From contig SGPL01000088.1 in assembly GCA_004802705.1 (NCBI GenBank), positions 1 through 64,000 on the forward strand: a stretch of 64,000 nt of DNA, read 5' to 3'. Of the stretch, positions 50,935 through 63,784 are shown one piece after another; position 1 is the stretch's first letter, and each line of letters starts with the position of its first letter. Below the pieces are notes generated by a model that saw only the letters and a list, made by a program, of their open reading frames with translations, had not been told where the DNA came from and did no database searches. The position numbers and the translations under genes are program-made. Origin of the DNA: Bondarzewia mesenterica. Its lineage: Eukaryota > Basidiomycota > Agaricomycetes > Russulales > Bondarzewiaceae.

Positions 50935-53900
50935 ATGGAGACCGCGGAACGACTTGTGCGTACATGGGTTGCATTGGGCGGAGACAAGGAAATCGAGGTC
51001 ACAGCAGCAGGTATGCTCAGTGACCGGATCGAGAGGCTGATGAAGTAGAACATACTATGCAGGCATAGCTACTGGCGAAATCAAGTTGCTTCACGTAGTA
51101 AAAGCTTTAGGAGACTACCTCACATCAGAGGAAGAAGAGCTACGAGCAAAGGGTACGATCCCTTCATCTAACGTGCGTTAACTGCATTCAACTGAATTCA
51201 AAATACAGGTGTGGAATTCCTCGCGTCTGTAGTCGGACAATGTCCACCAGATAAATTCAGTCGACAAGCTGGTGCGTCTTTCGATGTCCCCTGATTCACC
51301 TGCTGGTAAATGGCTTGACCAACCATCAGTGAAGGTCCTCATCCAATTCTTCACATCTAAGCTAGAGGACACCGAAACCATCATACCCGCCCTGAAGGGC
51401 ATTCTCAACTTGACTCCTCTGCCATCCTTCATTTCAGACGATGCGATAGAAATAAGCAGAAAGTGAGCGTATTTCTTTCACACTCACATTTCTTGAAATT
51501 CAGGATCATCTCTCAGTCTTTTCGCACGTGTGAAGATGCAAGCTCTCGTGCAAGTCCAACGCTATGTCGTATTTTCCATCATCGACTGGCTCATAGCACG
51601 GCATCGTGATGGTGAGTTGTTCAGCCTTCTAGAAACTGTGAACATTATCTCATCTTTTGTCCAGCCTTGATAAGTATAAGTGATGAATTCATCACGGGAT
51701 ATGCTGCGTTGGCGGACGGGGAAAAGGACCCTCGAAATCTCCTACTTGCTTTTTCAATAGATCGTGTCATTATTATCGAATTTGACATCACAAACAACAT
51801 CGAGGTAACATGTTTTGAAATATTTTGAAATGGCGCGCACTGATGTTCGCAGACCCTGTTCAACATCACTTTCTGCTATTTTCCTATTACTTTCCGACCT
51901 CCTCCAGATGATCCGTATGGTATAACTGCTGATGATCTGAAAAAAGCCCTTCGGTGAGTGAACCCTGACCCAGATCTCTACTCTATCTGTACTGATTGCT
52001 TCTATAGTTCATGTCTGAGCGCTACACCAGCCTTTGGTGCATCAGGCGTAACATTATTCCTCGAGAAATTGGCTGCCGGTAGCCCTTCAACGAAGGTCAG
52101 CATTATAGTACATTTATCGCGCCTTGATGCTAATTTCGACTACAGCTTGACGTCCTTGAAACCATGGACGTCTGTCTCCCTGTATATGGCTCTAGTCTAG
52201 CGCGTATCACGGCACGCGATATCTGGAAGATTCTCAGACTTGAGATTTTCCAACCAACGAACTCTTCCACCGAAATAGCGGCGCTGAAGACGATGCGGGT
52301 ATTGATCAAAACCATCTACGCGGACGAAGGCGAGGGTAAGGACTCGGATGAGGATATTGCTGGCCTAGCGAAGGAGGCATGCGAAGAATGCATCCAAATA
52401 CTGCGAGAGCCGGAGAAGAGCCAAGCCAAGTTCGCGATCAAAGTGCTTTGCGCTTTCATGTCTACAACACGTCTGTCCCTTATTATCTCGTTGGAATTTT
52501 TACCTGATTAGAAGGAACTGATTTTCCCCCCTATCATCCTTGTAATCAGCGTCCGTCTCTCGTTACACCATCTCGCAATGCGTCCCACATCTCGTCAAGC
52601 TTTTTTATAACCCCGATGAACTCCCAAATCGTGGTCCTGTCTTATCTCTGCTCACTTCTTTGATCGCCGCAGCTCGTGACTCTACTGTTAAAGTCTTGTC
52701 GACAGCCGACTCGCAGGCACCTAAAGATGTCCCATTATTGCCATTCAAAGATGAGGTGCTGGGCGCATACACAGTTGGACTAAAAGCACCATCATCTGCT
52801 CACCCCGCAATCGATGGCCTTTTGGCTATGGTCACAACTCCTGGATTGCTCGAAGACGAAGAAATCGGTTTCGTAGTCCAGAATGTAAACGACGTGCTCG
52901 CCAGTGATCGACAAGATTTATCGGATGTTAGGTAAAGCCATATGCCCATCCTCTTGTTCGATCGCTTACGCTTGGACGATGTGTTTGGATTCCCACAGCG
53001 ATGCCGCCCTAAACCTGCTCACGACCATCTCCACTCTTGCACCAATCCATATCTCTCATACGACGCTCCCCCTGCTATTCTCTGCACTTCCAGACTGCGC
53101 ACCATCACGTTCAGATATACAAGCACGCACCCGCCTATGGAACACCCTGACTTCGCTCGCCCGGCTTTGTGCTCAAGCCGACCTCTTCGAGACGCTCGTC
53201 GTGCGTCTGTCCACCAAGCTTGATCTACTCTGTTCTCCTGCCGATCCCGCTGATGAAGTGGTTGAGGATAGTGAACCTGCCGCGGCATACGCGCACGCGA
53301 TTCTGACGACGATCGCGAAGGTGTTATCTGAGAAGGTCGACCGCGGAGATGTGGACGTGCCGAAGTATATCGATCGGCTTGTCCCGCGACTATTCAACCT
53401 GTTCGTCTATTCCGCTTTAGTGGCTGGGAGGAGCGGGAAGGAGCCGGTGGCTACGGACACACGGCTCGTTCGCGTTGCGGGACAGATCGTGAGCTTGGTC
53501 ATGCAAGCATTACCTGCACAGTCAGTACTTCTGCTATCTAGAATGAGCGGATGGGTTCCGTCACTGACCTGTGTGGTCCAATATAGGAAGCAGGAGTCAT
53601 TTGTAACTGCGTTGATGGATGCTTACCTGAAGGGCGAAGTTGCTAAAATTGCTGTCGGATACTATAAAATCCCTGCGGATGCCCACTTTGCTCCGTTTGG
53701 CGTGAGCCATCAATTGTTGCTTTTTTTATTCTATCTCACCTGGATTATAGGAGGAAGCCACAGTTTCTCAGCAGAACTTGGTCGCCTTGTTGTCCGAAAG
53801 CCTCATCCCACTGGACAAGGAGGCAAGTTAGAGTCTCTGTTGCTCTTACCTGTCTGCCTCTGACTGGTGATCGTCCTACAGGTTCGGATACCTGTTGATG

Positions 53901-55270
53901 ATCAGGGAGCATTTTTGGACATGTTGCTCCAATGGAGCATCCATAGATCGGAGACCTCAATTGGAAAAGATGCCGCTTGGCATATCGTGGCTGCTGTAAT
54001 CAACAAGCGAGAACAAGGTAACTAAGACTGTTCTGATAGAGCATCCAAAGCTGAAAAGATGCAATCAAGATATTGGGCCTTTTCTGTCCACGAAATTGGA
54101 ATCATTTTGGCCGTCCGAGCTGTCTGATTCGGCCATTAGGCCTGAGACTCGACAGCTGGCAATCAGCGCTTGGGTTTGGGTACGTGCTGTTCTGTTTTAA
54201 AAATTGCTTCTTGCCATGATCTCGGCTTTTTATATCCTGTGTCTGTAGATAGCAAAAGGGCTCTTAGTTCGCAATCATCCGCAAGCCATGTCCTTCGTCG
54301 ATCGCCTTTTCACACTTTTCGACGACAAGGATGTTAGCTGGAATGCTGCCAGAGCTATCGGGCAGGTTGTTGCGTCAGACAGGATACTAACGAAGAAGAA
54401 TCGTGCTGTCATCCGAGTAAGAATTTTGTGTTCTCTCATGTGCACTCACTCTAAAACACACAAACGGGCAGATTTTATATGCGCAGAAGTATGCGAACGC
54501 TGTGCTTCCGCGAATCATCGCTGGAGCCAAGTCACCGGAGAGTAAGCTTCCAGTAGGTTGTACTTCGTGAAATGGAATGCTAATGTGTATTAGATCCACG
54601 CAAGCAGACAGCCCATCTTGTTGCACTCACTTCCCTCATCAAATCCATTCCGACATCCGCATATGCTCACGAGATGCCTACGGTATACCTCCGCTTGCCA
54701 TTCTTTGAGACCACTCACATTGACCTATATTGTTTTAAATTCATTTCACCATATCTAGCTCATGCCATTGCTTCTGCGTGGACTGGACCTCTCCGACTTT
54801 GAAATACGAGCCAACGTGATCGATACGCTGCTCGCGGCTGCGCAAGCTGATTTGGAGTCGGACGCCAAAAAATCTAAGTGGGGCAGTGTCGTAACTGAGC
54901 ATGCGTCAAGCCTAGCGACAACGATGCTGAAGAATAGTATTGTCTCAGATATGCCGAACATGGTACGTCTGCCATAATCCCGGGCCATCGTCAATTGGAG
55001 ACTGATTGTGTTTTGACACCTCGGAAACACGAAGAGAGTCCGCATTGCAGCGTTGCGACTTCTCGCTATACTACCGAGGGTAGTGAGATACGATGTTCTG
55101 CATCCGCAAAAACAAGTAGTATTGAGGGAACTTGGGAAGGCATTAGACGATCCCAAGAGGGTAGTTCGGAAAGAGGCTGTAGATGCCAGGTAAGTCTTAT
55201 CCGATCGTGAGCGAGGCGAATATCAGAATACTAAGTCGTTCTCACTGGTAGGGCGAGCTGGTACGAGTAA
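50935..55270 (+). CDS. MMS19: MMS19/Met18, cytosolic Fe-S targeting factor
   Basis: Roughly 20 exons read through in order for about 1,000 residues; I did not sum them all. The N-terminus is METAERLVRTWVALGGDKE, then LLHVVKALGDYLTSEEEELR. KLEDTETIIPALKGILNL and ITFCYFPITFRPPPDDPYGI are highly conserved in fungal Mms19. The rest is HEAT-repeat helices to the C-terminal KALDDPKRVVRKEAVDARAS. With Cia1 and Cia2 it delivers Fe-S clusters to nuclear enzymes such as DNA polymerases and the XPD helicase. The intron at 53823..53881 starts with GC (gcaagt). I saw no frame break in the segments checked. The Met used is the conserved N-terminus of the family. Confidence 0.9.
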
Positions 55271-55722
55271 TCTCCGAGTTCCGGCCACCTGAATATCTTC
55301 AACTGACACATGTTCTTCTATCTAGGTTCACCTACAGTGGTTAATCTTCGAGCAAGTAAGTTATAAGGGTGGGGTACGGCGCGCCTGGGATGATAGTCAG
55401 CATGTGTGTGTATGATTATCTCTTGGCTTAGTGAAGGATAGAAACCAGTCCTGAGGCGTTGAGAGAGCACCCAACTATGATGGTCTCTAATAGCGATGAC
55501 AGTGGATCAGTACAAAGCACTGAACAGAAATCCGGAGATAGATCGCCCCTAACCCTGTCATAGGTGTTATCGGCAGCCCGGAAACAATAACTTATAAACC
55601 AAATCACAACGTACAAGTTTTGAGTTCCCCTGAACGAGACACAACTGATTCAGCACAAGGGAAATCCTCTATAATCTGATCCAAGTAGAAGGATATTAAC
55701 AATCTCTGTGCTGGCTCACAAG
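55271..55722. promoter_or_regulatory. Upstream region of the farnesyltransferase gene
   Basis: No gene recognised. CCTAACCC near 55550 is a telomere-like half-site about 170 bp before the start codon. Confidence 0.4.
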
Positions 55723-57695
55723 ATGCCGCGATCTACTCCAACTGATGACTTTCCAACCGCAACATCGGATCTTCAGGAAGATACAGAAGAAATCATCCAT
55801 TCCACCAGCTTACGCAGTAGTGGACCTCCCACACTACGGAAGAACGAGCATCTCCAGTTCTTGCTGCGTAATTTGAGGCAGGGCTTTCCGGCGCGATACA
55901 TCAGCTACGACGCGAGTCAACCATGGCTCCTCTTTTGGACTATCCAAAGTTTCAGCGTGATGCAGGTCGGGATGGACCCAGAAACGAAACAAAAGTACGT
56001 TTTTTTGTTTGACCCACTGGCGCGGTGATGGAGGCGAACATGTAGGGCGATTGATACCATTATGGCTTGGCAACATCCTGATGGCGGGTTTGGTGGTGGA
56101 CCGGGTCAGGCAGCACATCTCCTGCCTACATACGCGTCCATCTGTACGCTTGCCGTCGTTGGACGTCCAGGCGCCGGAGGAGGATGGGATCAGATCGATC
56201 GGTGCGTCTTGACTTAATGACATTTTGTCCAGCTCGTTCTGAACAACATAAAGCGAGAAAATATACAATTGGTTCATGTCCTTGAAGCAGCCGGACGGCT
56301 CCTTCCTTGTAACACATGATGGTGAAGTTGATACTCGGTCTGTCGTATCACATGCGTTGCAGGGACATTAAGCTAACACATTTGGATGACAACCCAGAGG
56401 TATATACTGCCTGCTTGTAGCAGCGTATCTTTTGGACATCCTCACGCCTGAGCTCATTGCCGGCACGGCTGCTTTCATTGCTTCCTGTCAAACCTACGAA
56501 GGTGGTTTTGCTTCCGCGTCACACCCCTATTTCTCTGCTGAGTCCTCTGAGTCGCCCTCACAATCATCATGTCTCCCATTTCCTCGGCCGAGGCTTGGCG
56601 AGGCTCATGGCGGATACACGTTCTGCGCACTAGCATCTTGGGTGTTGCTTGAGCCGTTTCTTCCGGAAGGGGAGTCACAACCGACGATAGATGGAAAGCG
56701 GTTATTGAGGTGGTTAGTGAATATGCAGGGTACGGAGATTGAGCTTGGTGGATTTAAGGGACGGACAAATAAGCTAGTGGATGGATGCTATTCGTGGTGG
56801 GTGGGTGGTGAGTTTGCGCTGCTGGAGGCGCTGGGGATTTCAGGATATAGCCACCATGCCGATCTGGAACCTTCACAACACCAGGATTATAGTGACGAGT
56901 CATGGGACGATGTTGATGGTAAGTTCTTATTATATCGCACCTTTCTACGCGGTAGGAGTATATCTGACCATTCTTGTTAACATATCAGAGTCCCTATTCA
57001 ACTGTAAAGCCCTTCAAGAATATATTCTGCTAGTCGGCCAACATGTAACCGGTGGACTTCGGGATAAACCTCCAAAGTACGTACTATTTCGTCTAATACC
57101 CCCAAGAAAAGGCATATAGAGTCAAGTACGGCTCTGCATATGCAATAAATCAAGGGCCTTCTTTCTCATTCCATTATCCTTCCATTACTGCATGAGAACA
57201 TCGTTTTGATTGATCTCGATTTCCATTCCTTTTGGTTCATGATGCTGCAGAAATGCAGACGCATATCACACGCTTTACTGTCTTTCCGGTCTTTCCGCTG
57301 CTCAACACCGTGTCTTCCCCTCTGTCATGCGGAAATCAGAGCTAAATTCACTGTGGAATAATGTCGAAGGTGAGCTTTCGTCACAAGCAGATGACAAAAA
57401 AATTCCTAACGCGGCACTCGTTCCTCAGAGACCCCGGAACTTAAAATGCGCGAAGCTGCGTTTAGTTCCGCACTCTGTTGGACAGAAGAGGAGGGCACAT
57501 CCAAGATCGTAGGGCCTGCGTCAAATAAAGTTGTACGTTGGTTTCGCACCTGCATTTCTTCAGAGCGGAGAATCAAAAGTTTCTTCGCAGAACGCTACAC
57601 ACCCGCTATTTAACCTCACTATAACGCACGCGGAGGCAATTATGTCGCACTTCTATGGGCAGACAGTACCCAGGCATTCATTTAAGCGCACATGA
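55723..57695 (+). CDS. RAM1: Protein farnesyltransferase beta subunit
   Basis: Eight exons (55723..55994, 56046..56201, 56254..56337, 56398..56918, 56989..57076, 57251..57369, 57429..57532, 57591..57695) give 482 residues. Alpha-alpha-barrel repeats are visible: HPDGGFGGGPGQAAHLLPTY, QPDGSFLVTHDGEVDTRGIY, YEGGFASASHPYF, GEAHGGYTFCALASW and LGGFKGRTNKLVDGCYSWW. Zinc ligands are the Asp and Cys of VDGCYSWW and the His of DAYHTLY. The enzyme, with its alpha subunit, attaches farnesyl to CaaX proteins such as Ras, Rho and basidiomycete mating pheromones. The C-terminal exon, THAEAIMSHFYGQ, fits the family. The intact frame and conserved ligands suggest a working enzyme. Confidence 0.93.
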
Positions 57696-57893
57696 ATGAA
57701 GTCAGGATGTCATCTTGAATGGAATGGATGAGCCATGGATTTGGTAGCTTGGGATGATGATGCAGCAGTTACTTGCTGGTGATCTGACATCTTTTCCGTC
57801 ATTGCTTTCGATTTTCGTTCAGTCAAGTTGCTGTGAGTGTAATATTAGTTTCTGCAGGACTCTGAATTCAATTGTTTGCTTTGATATACAATA

Positions 57894-58512
57894 TCATTGG
57901 TATATACTCTCCAACATTCGCGGTCTGTGTCTCAGATGGCCCGCTCGCATGCGCTCGAGCGCCTGTGCCGTGATACCTTTGCCCAGATGCTTCACCAGTA
58001 TACACACTTCCTTTCTATCCCAAGAAAAGTGCTTATCATACGCCCGTCCCAGGGCAGCAGCTTCTAGATTGAACATACAGTGTGTTGTCTCGGGGTAGCG
58101 CAGGAGATACTCCTCCAGTGGCAAAAATTCCAGGCGACGCTCGAGGATCTCTGCAAGATGCAGGCGGGTCGCCGGATGCGATGGGCGCTTCAAACATGCG
58201 TCGTAGAATCGTAGAATCGAGTTCAAAATACACGTACAGACAGCATTAGTTATGGATCGCAGACCAAATATGTTCTGGAGATCTCCAAGGGTCCTCAGGG
58301 AGTTTCGCGTTATGCTGCGTGGGCTCGCTGAGGATGCACCGGAGCATCTCGTGATGTGCGTGACTGCCGCGGTCTTCAATATCGACGTAGTCAAAGGCGG
58401 TGAGCGGGAAGAACAAAGTCATGCAGTCTGTCTGGAAGTCAGACATAGTTCGGTGATAAGATACGTGAGTGGTACGCGCCTGGAATGACCCACTCTGTGA
58501 ACCATGCAGCAC
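57894..58512 (-). CDS. Uncharacterised coding sequence, incomplete model
   Basis: The 57894..58394 frame encodes ILRFYDACLKRPSHPATRLH, LEFLPLEEYLLRYPETTHCM and a charged helical C-terminus ending at 57894. An overlapping frame, 58246..58512, encodes YVDIEDRGSHAHHEMLRCIL and HNAKLPEDPWRSPEHIW. Both look like parts of one protein, but the join near 58250 needs a frame change that I could not assign to a splice. No known domain. It may be the 3' end of the gene whose 5' part lies at 58.7-60.2 kb. Confidence 0.4.
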
Positions 58513-58739
58513 ATAGCATAGAGTTCGCAGGCAAAAAAACTTTTGAGCGACGCGTGTTGTAAGCCACCCACTTTTTTGGATACTTCGTTTCTTTGCTGGA
58601 CTGCTTCCACTGGGGCTGGATCTTGTCTCGCCGCGGGCGACACTTTGTCCAGGTGAGTGTAACTTACAATCGGTGATGGGGAGTCCGTGAAGCCTTCGTC
58701 CAGAGTTGACGAGATGGAAATCTGTACGCTATAACCTTC

Positions 58740-60206
58740 GTTTCAATGTCAGAAATTTTTGCAGGCCATCCTGGTGTTTAAGAACCTCATAATCCCAAGT
58801 AGGTAAATGCCAATCCCTTGAAACTTGAATGAGGAAATTATACCTCTGGCACGGCTGATTTGGTATAAATAGACTCTCCACGACTGCTCGCAGCTTCTCA
58901 AAAAACTGGCAGTTCTTCCCGGCCCTGAAGATCTCGTGGAAGCTCCCATACAGCGATTTTCATGTCCCACGCGCCAAATCTATGGAAATGATCAGGAAAA
59001 GTCGGTGATCGATTTATATGCACTAGTACTTACCTCGCATGCCAGTGGTTACATGTCTTCCTGCCCTCGTCAAGAAGTTCCTTGCAGCGTCATTTGCCTA
59101 CTTCCTTCTGAGTTGACCTACCTCCATAATCGCTGCATCTGCTAGTGAGGATGACACGATCAGAAGTAGGGGCGTAGTTATAGCTTACCGCCGGTATTTA
59201 TGTGAACAGGGTATGCAGATGACCTATGATGTAATGTCAGGACACGCACGATGAATCAGAGGACGAAAAGCCTTTTGTACTAACCTCAACATGAAATGAA
59301 AGGGGCTTCTTCTCGCACGCCACAAACCCGCCGCGGCCCTGGAGTGCACCCAACACACACGGCTGGCGATGATGTGTTCTCCACTTCGTGTTTGCGCTTC
59401 CTGGAAGATGCGGACGACGCGTCGATAGGCGCACAGGCATTGCATCGGTGGTCCGCGTGATACTGAACGTCCAATTCAGAATGCTCACCACACATGATGA
59501 GCTTGGCCATCAGTGTACCACGGGATGAACATCGAGCTTCACACTCTTTCACAAGACGAAGCATCCGTTTCTTTGGACCTGTACTTGAGACAGAGGACAA
59601 AATCGGTATCCAATGACCCTGAGACTGATCTGTGGTCAGCATGAGGAGAGTCCCTCGGATGGTATCTGTCAGAAGGTGTAGCAACTGCAAGCGGTGGGGT
59701 AATGACGATAGGGGGAAGAGATGATGATGCGACGTTGTCCGCCAAATTGTCCTTAATAGATGACCCGAATAAGCCATTAGAGTGCTGATGAGTACCTGGG
59801 TATGAGGGTAGCAGGGACTGGTTCTGAGACGATTGCATAGATTCTGTATGGAGACGGAATTCTGCAATCGCAAGCTCCGCTTCGCGTTCCCTGCGCCATT
59901 GTTCGCTTTCGCGGCGCTGCTCGGCTGCGGGCTGGAGCTGGAGCTCTTTGATGTGACGCATCTCGTACAAGAAATCGACTTGATGGTCTGCAGCGGGTAT
60001 GTAGTCCGGATTGAGGTCCTGGTGGGCTTGGTTCTGGCGCCTCGGAAGATGTTAAGGTTCTGAGCCGGTTGTTCCATCGACTGGAGTAAATCATCATTGA
60101 CCGAATGGGTAGACATGAGAAGAGATGGATCAGCATAGACGTGCGCAGGAAGAGAGTCCAGGACTGAATCAGCCATGACTGGCATGCTGCAGGAATCATC
60201 TAACAA
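58740..60206 (-). pseudogene. Degenerate gene of unknown function with Cys/His-rich C-terminal part
   Basis: In order on the minus strand: LDSLPAHVYADPSLLMST, then in a second frame QDLNPDYIPAADHQVDFLYE and a predicted coiled coil (EQRRESEQWRREREAELA). Back in the first frame come RLVKECEARCSSRGTLMAKL and CGEHSELDVQYHADHRCNAC, a possible zinc-binding module. GGFVACEKKPLSFHVE follows in another frame. Frame changes fall near 60045, 59580 and 59330 without splice sites to explain them. A further piece near 58930-58830 (KNCQFFEKLRAVVESLF) may be a later exon. The layout resembles uncharacterised basidiomycete proteins. I cannot name a function. Confidence 0.4.
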
Positions 60207-61708
60207 ATTGTCTGAGGTTATTCGTGAGATGAGGAGGTATCTTCAGCGGGCGCTTCACAGGACTGAGTATACCATCGGACCACAGGACGTCATACTGATC
60301 CATAATGCGAGCTGAGGTAGTACTGGCTACGGGTGGATAGCTTCACAGTGGTCGTCAATCAGTGTCCGCTACCTGTGGGGGAAAGAGGGGACGATCTCTG
60401 CCTACGGCTGTGTATGCGTTCGTGCAGCACACTTAACCCTAAGCGCTAAGCACTTACCCTGGAAGTGGATGCCAAGGAAATTTGCTAAGATACTGGGAAC
60501 GAAGAACATCACCGTTCTCTTTCGTAACTTAGTCCACTGTCGGAATCGTCTATCTTGAAGATTGAATCTCGAAGGCTGAGGATGACTCTAAAAAGTTGAG
60601 TATGTTGCTAAAGCAGTGGGCGAAAAGCCGATACAGTCACAGTCAATGCGACCCAACGCATCATGCCATTCTATACCATTTCAGGAGTTGAAGCTTTCCA
60701 GGAAGAGAAGACAAGCACTCCGAAATGATAGCAAGGGTGAATTTAGTTGCCGGAGACGTCAGAGTGGCTCTCGATGACAGTAACGGGCATGCACTTGTGC
60801 ACGCTTACGTACGTCTTTCTCCGACAGTCATCATGAATTTGACGGTTCAGCTTCCCCCGCGAGACAAAGATCCTTTAACAGAATATCGCCGGTTGGCATG
60901 AAACCAATCAGTTTCGGTATAATTGATGAGCGCTGCCCAGCGGCTAGTAATAAGCTTCAAAGCCTGTGCATCCAAGATCGGTGACGAGCATTAAACTGTG
61001 CTTCAATCTCTTCAGCTTAAGGTAGGCCAGACGTTTCCTGAAATTTTGGGACTTACTTGGAAATCTACAGTGCACCTCAAACTTATTCCTTTTTTTCAGT
61101 TCATCTCGTTCGAGTACTTGAGGTGAAAAACACTCCTCAACGAGAAAGCGGGAAATAACAGGGCCAGAGGCTTCGCGTTCAACCGTCAACGGTGGAGGGC
61201 TGTGGAGGGATTGTCACGGTCGCGCTGACACGTGGTGTGACAAACTCTCACGTGATAATAAGTCACACATGGACGCGTCTAAGTGCGTCCGAGCATTCCG
61301 GAGCGCAGCTCGCACCCTGCAAGGGTGAAATGAACCGTGTGGCACAATCAGTAACAAGTCTATGGCATTGGCAGAAAGGTTACGGTGGGTTCGGTCTGTG
61401 ATAAGAGGTTGCGCTTGAGACAAGTCTGATTTGACGGCCGTGGAGACCATGCTCTCTGCCGAAAGGACAAGACGTCTGCCGAAAAGTATACACTGAGGCA
61501 CTAGTACTCTGGACCTATTGGCACGATGGGGTCTGTGTTATTTCTTTTGGTGGGAATATTTATAAAATCATGACCAGAGCGATACACAAGTAGATCCTAC
61601 CTCCAAGCAACCATGCAACCAATAACCCATCCTATCCAAGCCGTCTAAATGTCCACGCAGCTGGAGACGACCTCCCGAGATCGTCTCGAAGGAAAAGGGT
61701 ATACAGTT
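60207..61708. other. Long stretch without a recognised gene
   Basis: Only short open frames on both strands, none with a motif. TTAACCCTAAG near 60436 is another telomere-like half-site. No repeat array or RNA gene seen. Confidence 0.45.
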
Positions 61709-63124
61709 CTATGATGGCGCCATAATCGCCTGAGTCTTCACATTGGCTTCGTTCAGCGCGAGCTCGAATGCTCGCAGATGTTCCTCCACGATCTTCCGCC
61801 CGTCTACTCTCTTCCTCGTGCTCTTGGTCGGCGTTGAAGGTGACCCATCCGCGTCTGTCATCCCGGCCTCCCACCGCTCAATCTTCACTCGACTCCTCTC
61901 CGCACTATCCCAGTCGGTCCTCCACCCTCCGAGCTTATTCTTCAAAGCGCGAATCTTCCGGCCAGCCTCCGTCGTCGCCGCCCCGTTCACCTGAGCGTGC
62001 TCCGATATCACCGTCAACGAGGACACAAGCGAAGTAGTGTATGAACGTAGATGAGCCAGTTGTGGAATCGTTTTGGCGGGAGTCAGAGGACCGTGGATTG
62101 GCGGGGGTGGAGGGAGAGAGAAGCTGTCCTTTATAGGTGAAACAATTTCGCTGTCGTAGCCATCGTCCTCGTCCTCGCGCATGTGTTGGTCGGGGTCCAC
62201 TTCCCAGTCGATCGAAGCGGCTATAGATTCTTCAGCCACTGAATCAAGCGTTCGTCGATTCTCTGTCTTCGCCGTATCACCATTTGGCACAGTCCCTGCC
62301 GACGCGCTTGAAGGCGGATCCATCAAATCTTCAACCCCCTCCAACGCGTCCAGCCCGGCCAATGCATCGCTCCCGCCGACCTCTCCCGCCATCTTCCTGA
62401 ATTCTCGCTCGTACTCCAACAACTCCCGCACCTGTCCTTCTCTGTCTCTCGCCGTCTCTTCGATCTTTCGTATGATGTCCGACGCAATCTTCTCGAGCGC
62501 CGGCTGCGAGCTGAAGCCCAGCCCTGAACTCGAAGGCGCCGAGTCAGCATCCAACCGCCTTAGATGCGACAGGAACTTCTCTGTCGACTCAAGGTCTTGT
62601 GACAGAATCACCATCGCATCTTGTTCTGGCGGTCGGCGTTGTCGCGTAGGGCGTACGGGACTACCGAATACAAAATCAATATCTTCAACAGGCGACCGCG
62701 CTGTTGGGGATGGCGGCTGTTGCTGCAAATGGAGGTCGAGAGTGGCCTCGTCCGCAAAAGAAAGACTTTGCTCGATCTCCACGGGCTCTGCGACGCTGGG
62801 CTCGCCGACCTCGCCGTCGATGCCCTCCGCACCCTCATCGTACTCGATGCCAAACTCTTCCGCGAGCAACTTTGATCCGGCACTGGGCTCCGGCAGCAGC
62901 GCGACGGCCAATTCATGCGCTAGTGAGTGGCGCCCGCTGGCGCCGTCATCTTCCATGCCTGCGATGGACTGTGCAAGGTTGGACGATGATCCACGCAGGG
63001 AGGTAGTGGATCTATTGCGGCTCAGACTGAGACTTTGTCGAGCAGGTGACTTGCGAGGTGAGGGAGAAGGAGGCGACAGAAAGAAAGACGATGAACTTCC
63101 GTCGGCATCGTCGTAGGCTGGCAT
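61709..63124 (-). CDS. Conserved-looking protein of unknown function, single exon
   Basis: One uninterrupted frame of 471 codons from ATG at 63124. The N-terminal 60 residues are Ser/Pro/Arg-rich (SPPSPSPRKSPARQSLSLS), likely disordered and phosphorylatable. A middle part has acidic patches and a coiled-coil candidate around EKIASDIIRKIEETARDREG. The C-terminal 130 residues are helical and charged: KIRALKNKLGGWRTDWDSAE and RKIVEEHLRAFELALNEA. Strong strand bias in codon content favours this frame over its long antisense frame. No enzyme motif, membrane segment or targeting signal is evident. It is the only intronless gene of its size here. Confidence 0.75.
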   Translation of the reverse strand: MPAYDDADGSSSSFFLSPPSPSPRKSPARQSLSLSRNRSTTSLRGSSSNLAQSIAGMEDDGASGRHSLAHELAVALLPEPSAGSKLLAEEFGIEYDEGAEGIDGEVGEPSVAEPVEIEQSLSFADEATLDLHLQQQPPSPTARSPVEDIDFVFGSPVRPTRQRRPPEQDAMVILSQDLESTEKFLSHLRRLDADSAPSSSGLGFSSQPALEKIASDIIRKIEETARDREGQVRELLEYEREFRKMAGEVGGSDALAGLDALEGVEDLMDPPSSASAGTVPNGDTAKTENRRTLDSVAEESIAASIDWEVDPDQHMREDEDDGYDSEIVSPIKDSFSLPPPPPIHGPLTPAKTIPQLAHLRSYTTSLVSSLTVISEHAQVNGAATTEAGRKIRALKNKLGGWRTDWDSAERSRVKIERWEAGMTDADGSPSTPTKSTRKRVDGRKIVEEHLRAFELALNEANVKTQAIMAPS

Positions 63125-63728
63125 CACGGCCGTAGTAAAGAGAGGACGAGTTATGTAGTCCTAATTGTCTGAAGGATGGAGTTGCGACAGGACTCGACAA
63201 GCTCATGAAGACCGCAAGACGCGTCGACCGTAGCGTGGCAACAAACTTGAAGCCATGCATCACATGCCACCGTATTTGGCAACTGTTGCCTTTTCAATCT
63301 TGTAGCACCTTAGTTACACCCATGGCCAATTCCTGCCAATTCCTGCACGCGAGCTCCGATTGATTGAAAGAATGCGTTCTCAGTCACTCTCCAGGCATAT
63401 AAGTATGCATGTATTTTCCAAGAACCGTGCGGGTTCGTCCGTACCCCTCCGAAGATGAATACTTGAAAGTTGGGTGCCGAAAGACGCCAAAGTCTGGACT
63501 CATGAATTCGGCGTAGACTCGTCTCGTTCTTCAGTCAAAATTCACAAGACGTACCACAACCACTTTATCGTCAAGACTCACACCATTCTAAGTGCGGGTC
63601 AGCTTCAATCAGTCAAGTACCTTTTCCATACCTCAGATCTCACTCAACTCAGTTGCAACTTGGTAAGCACATAGAAGCACATTACAGTTGTCCTCGTAAT
63701 TCTCATGACGCGGCATTCCCCTGCTCTG

Positions 63729-63734
63729 TATAAG
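63729..63734 (+). promoter_or_regulatory. Possible TATA box of the right-edge gene
   Basis: TATAAG lies about 50 bp before the ATG at 63785. The region 63125-63728 holds no gene I can support. Confidence 0.45.
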
Positions 63735-63784
63735 TACACCAGGTGCAGCAAGGTGAGAAACCCCAAGATCTTCCTTGAAAAACC

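Noticed and set aside
62181..63116. 311-codon plus-strand open frame
   Set aside because: Antisense to the 471-codon minus-strand gene. Ser/Cys-rich composition comes from reading codons backwards.
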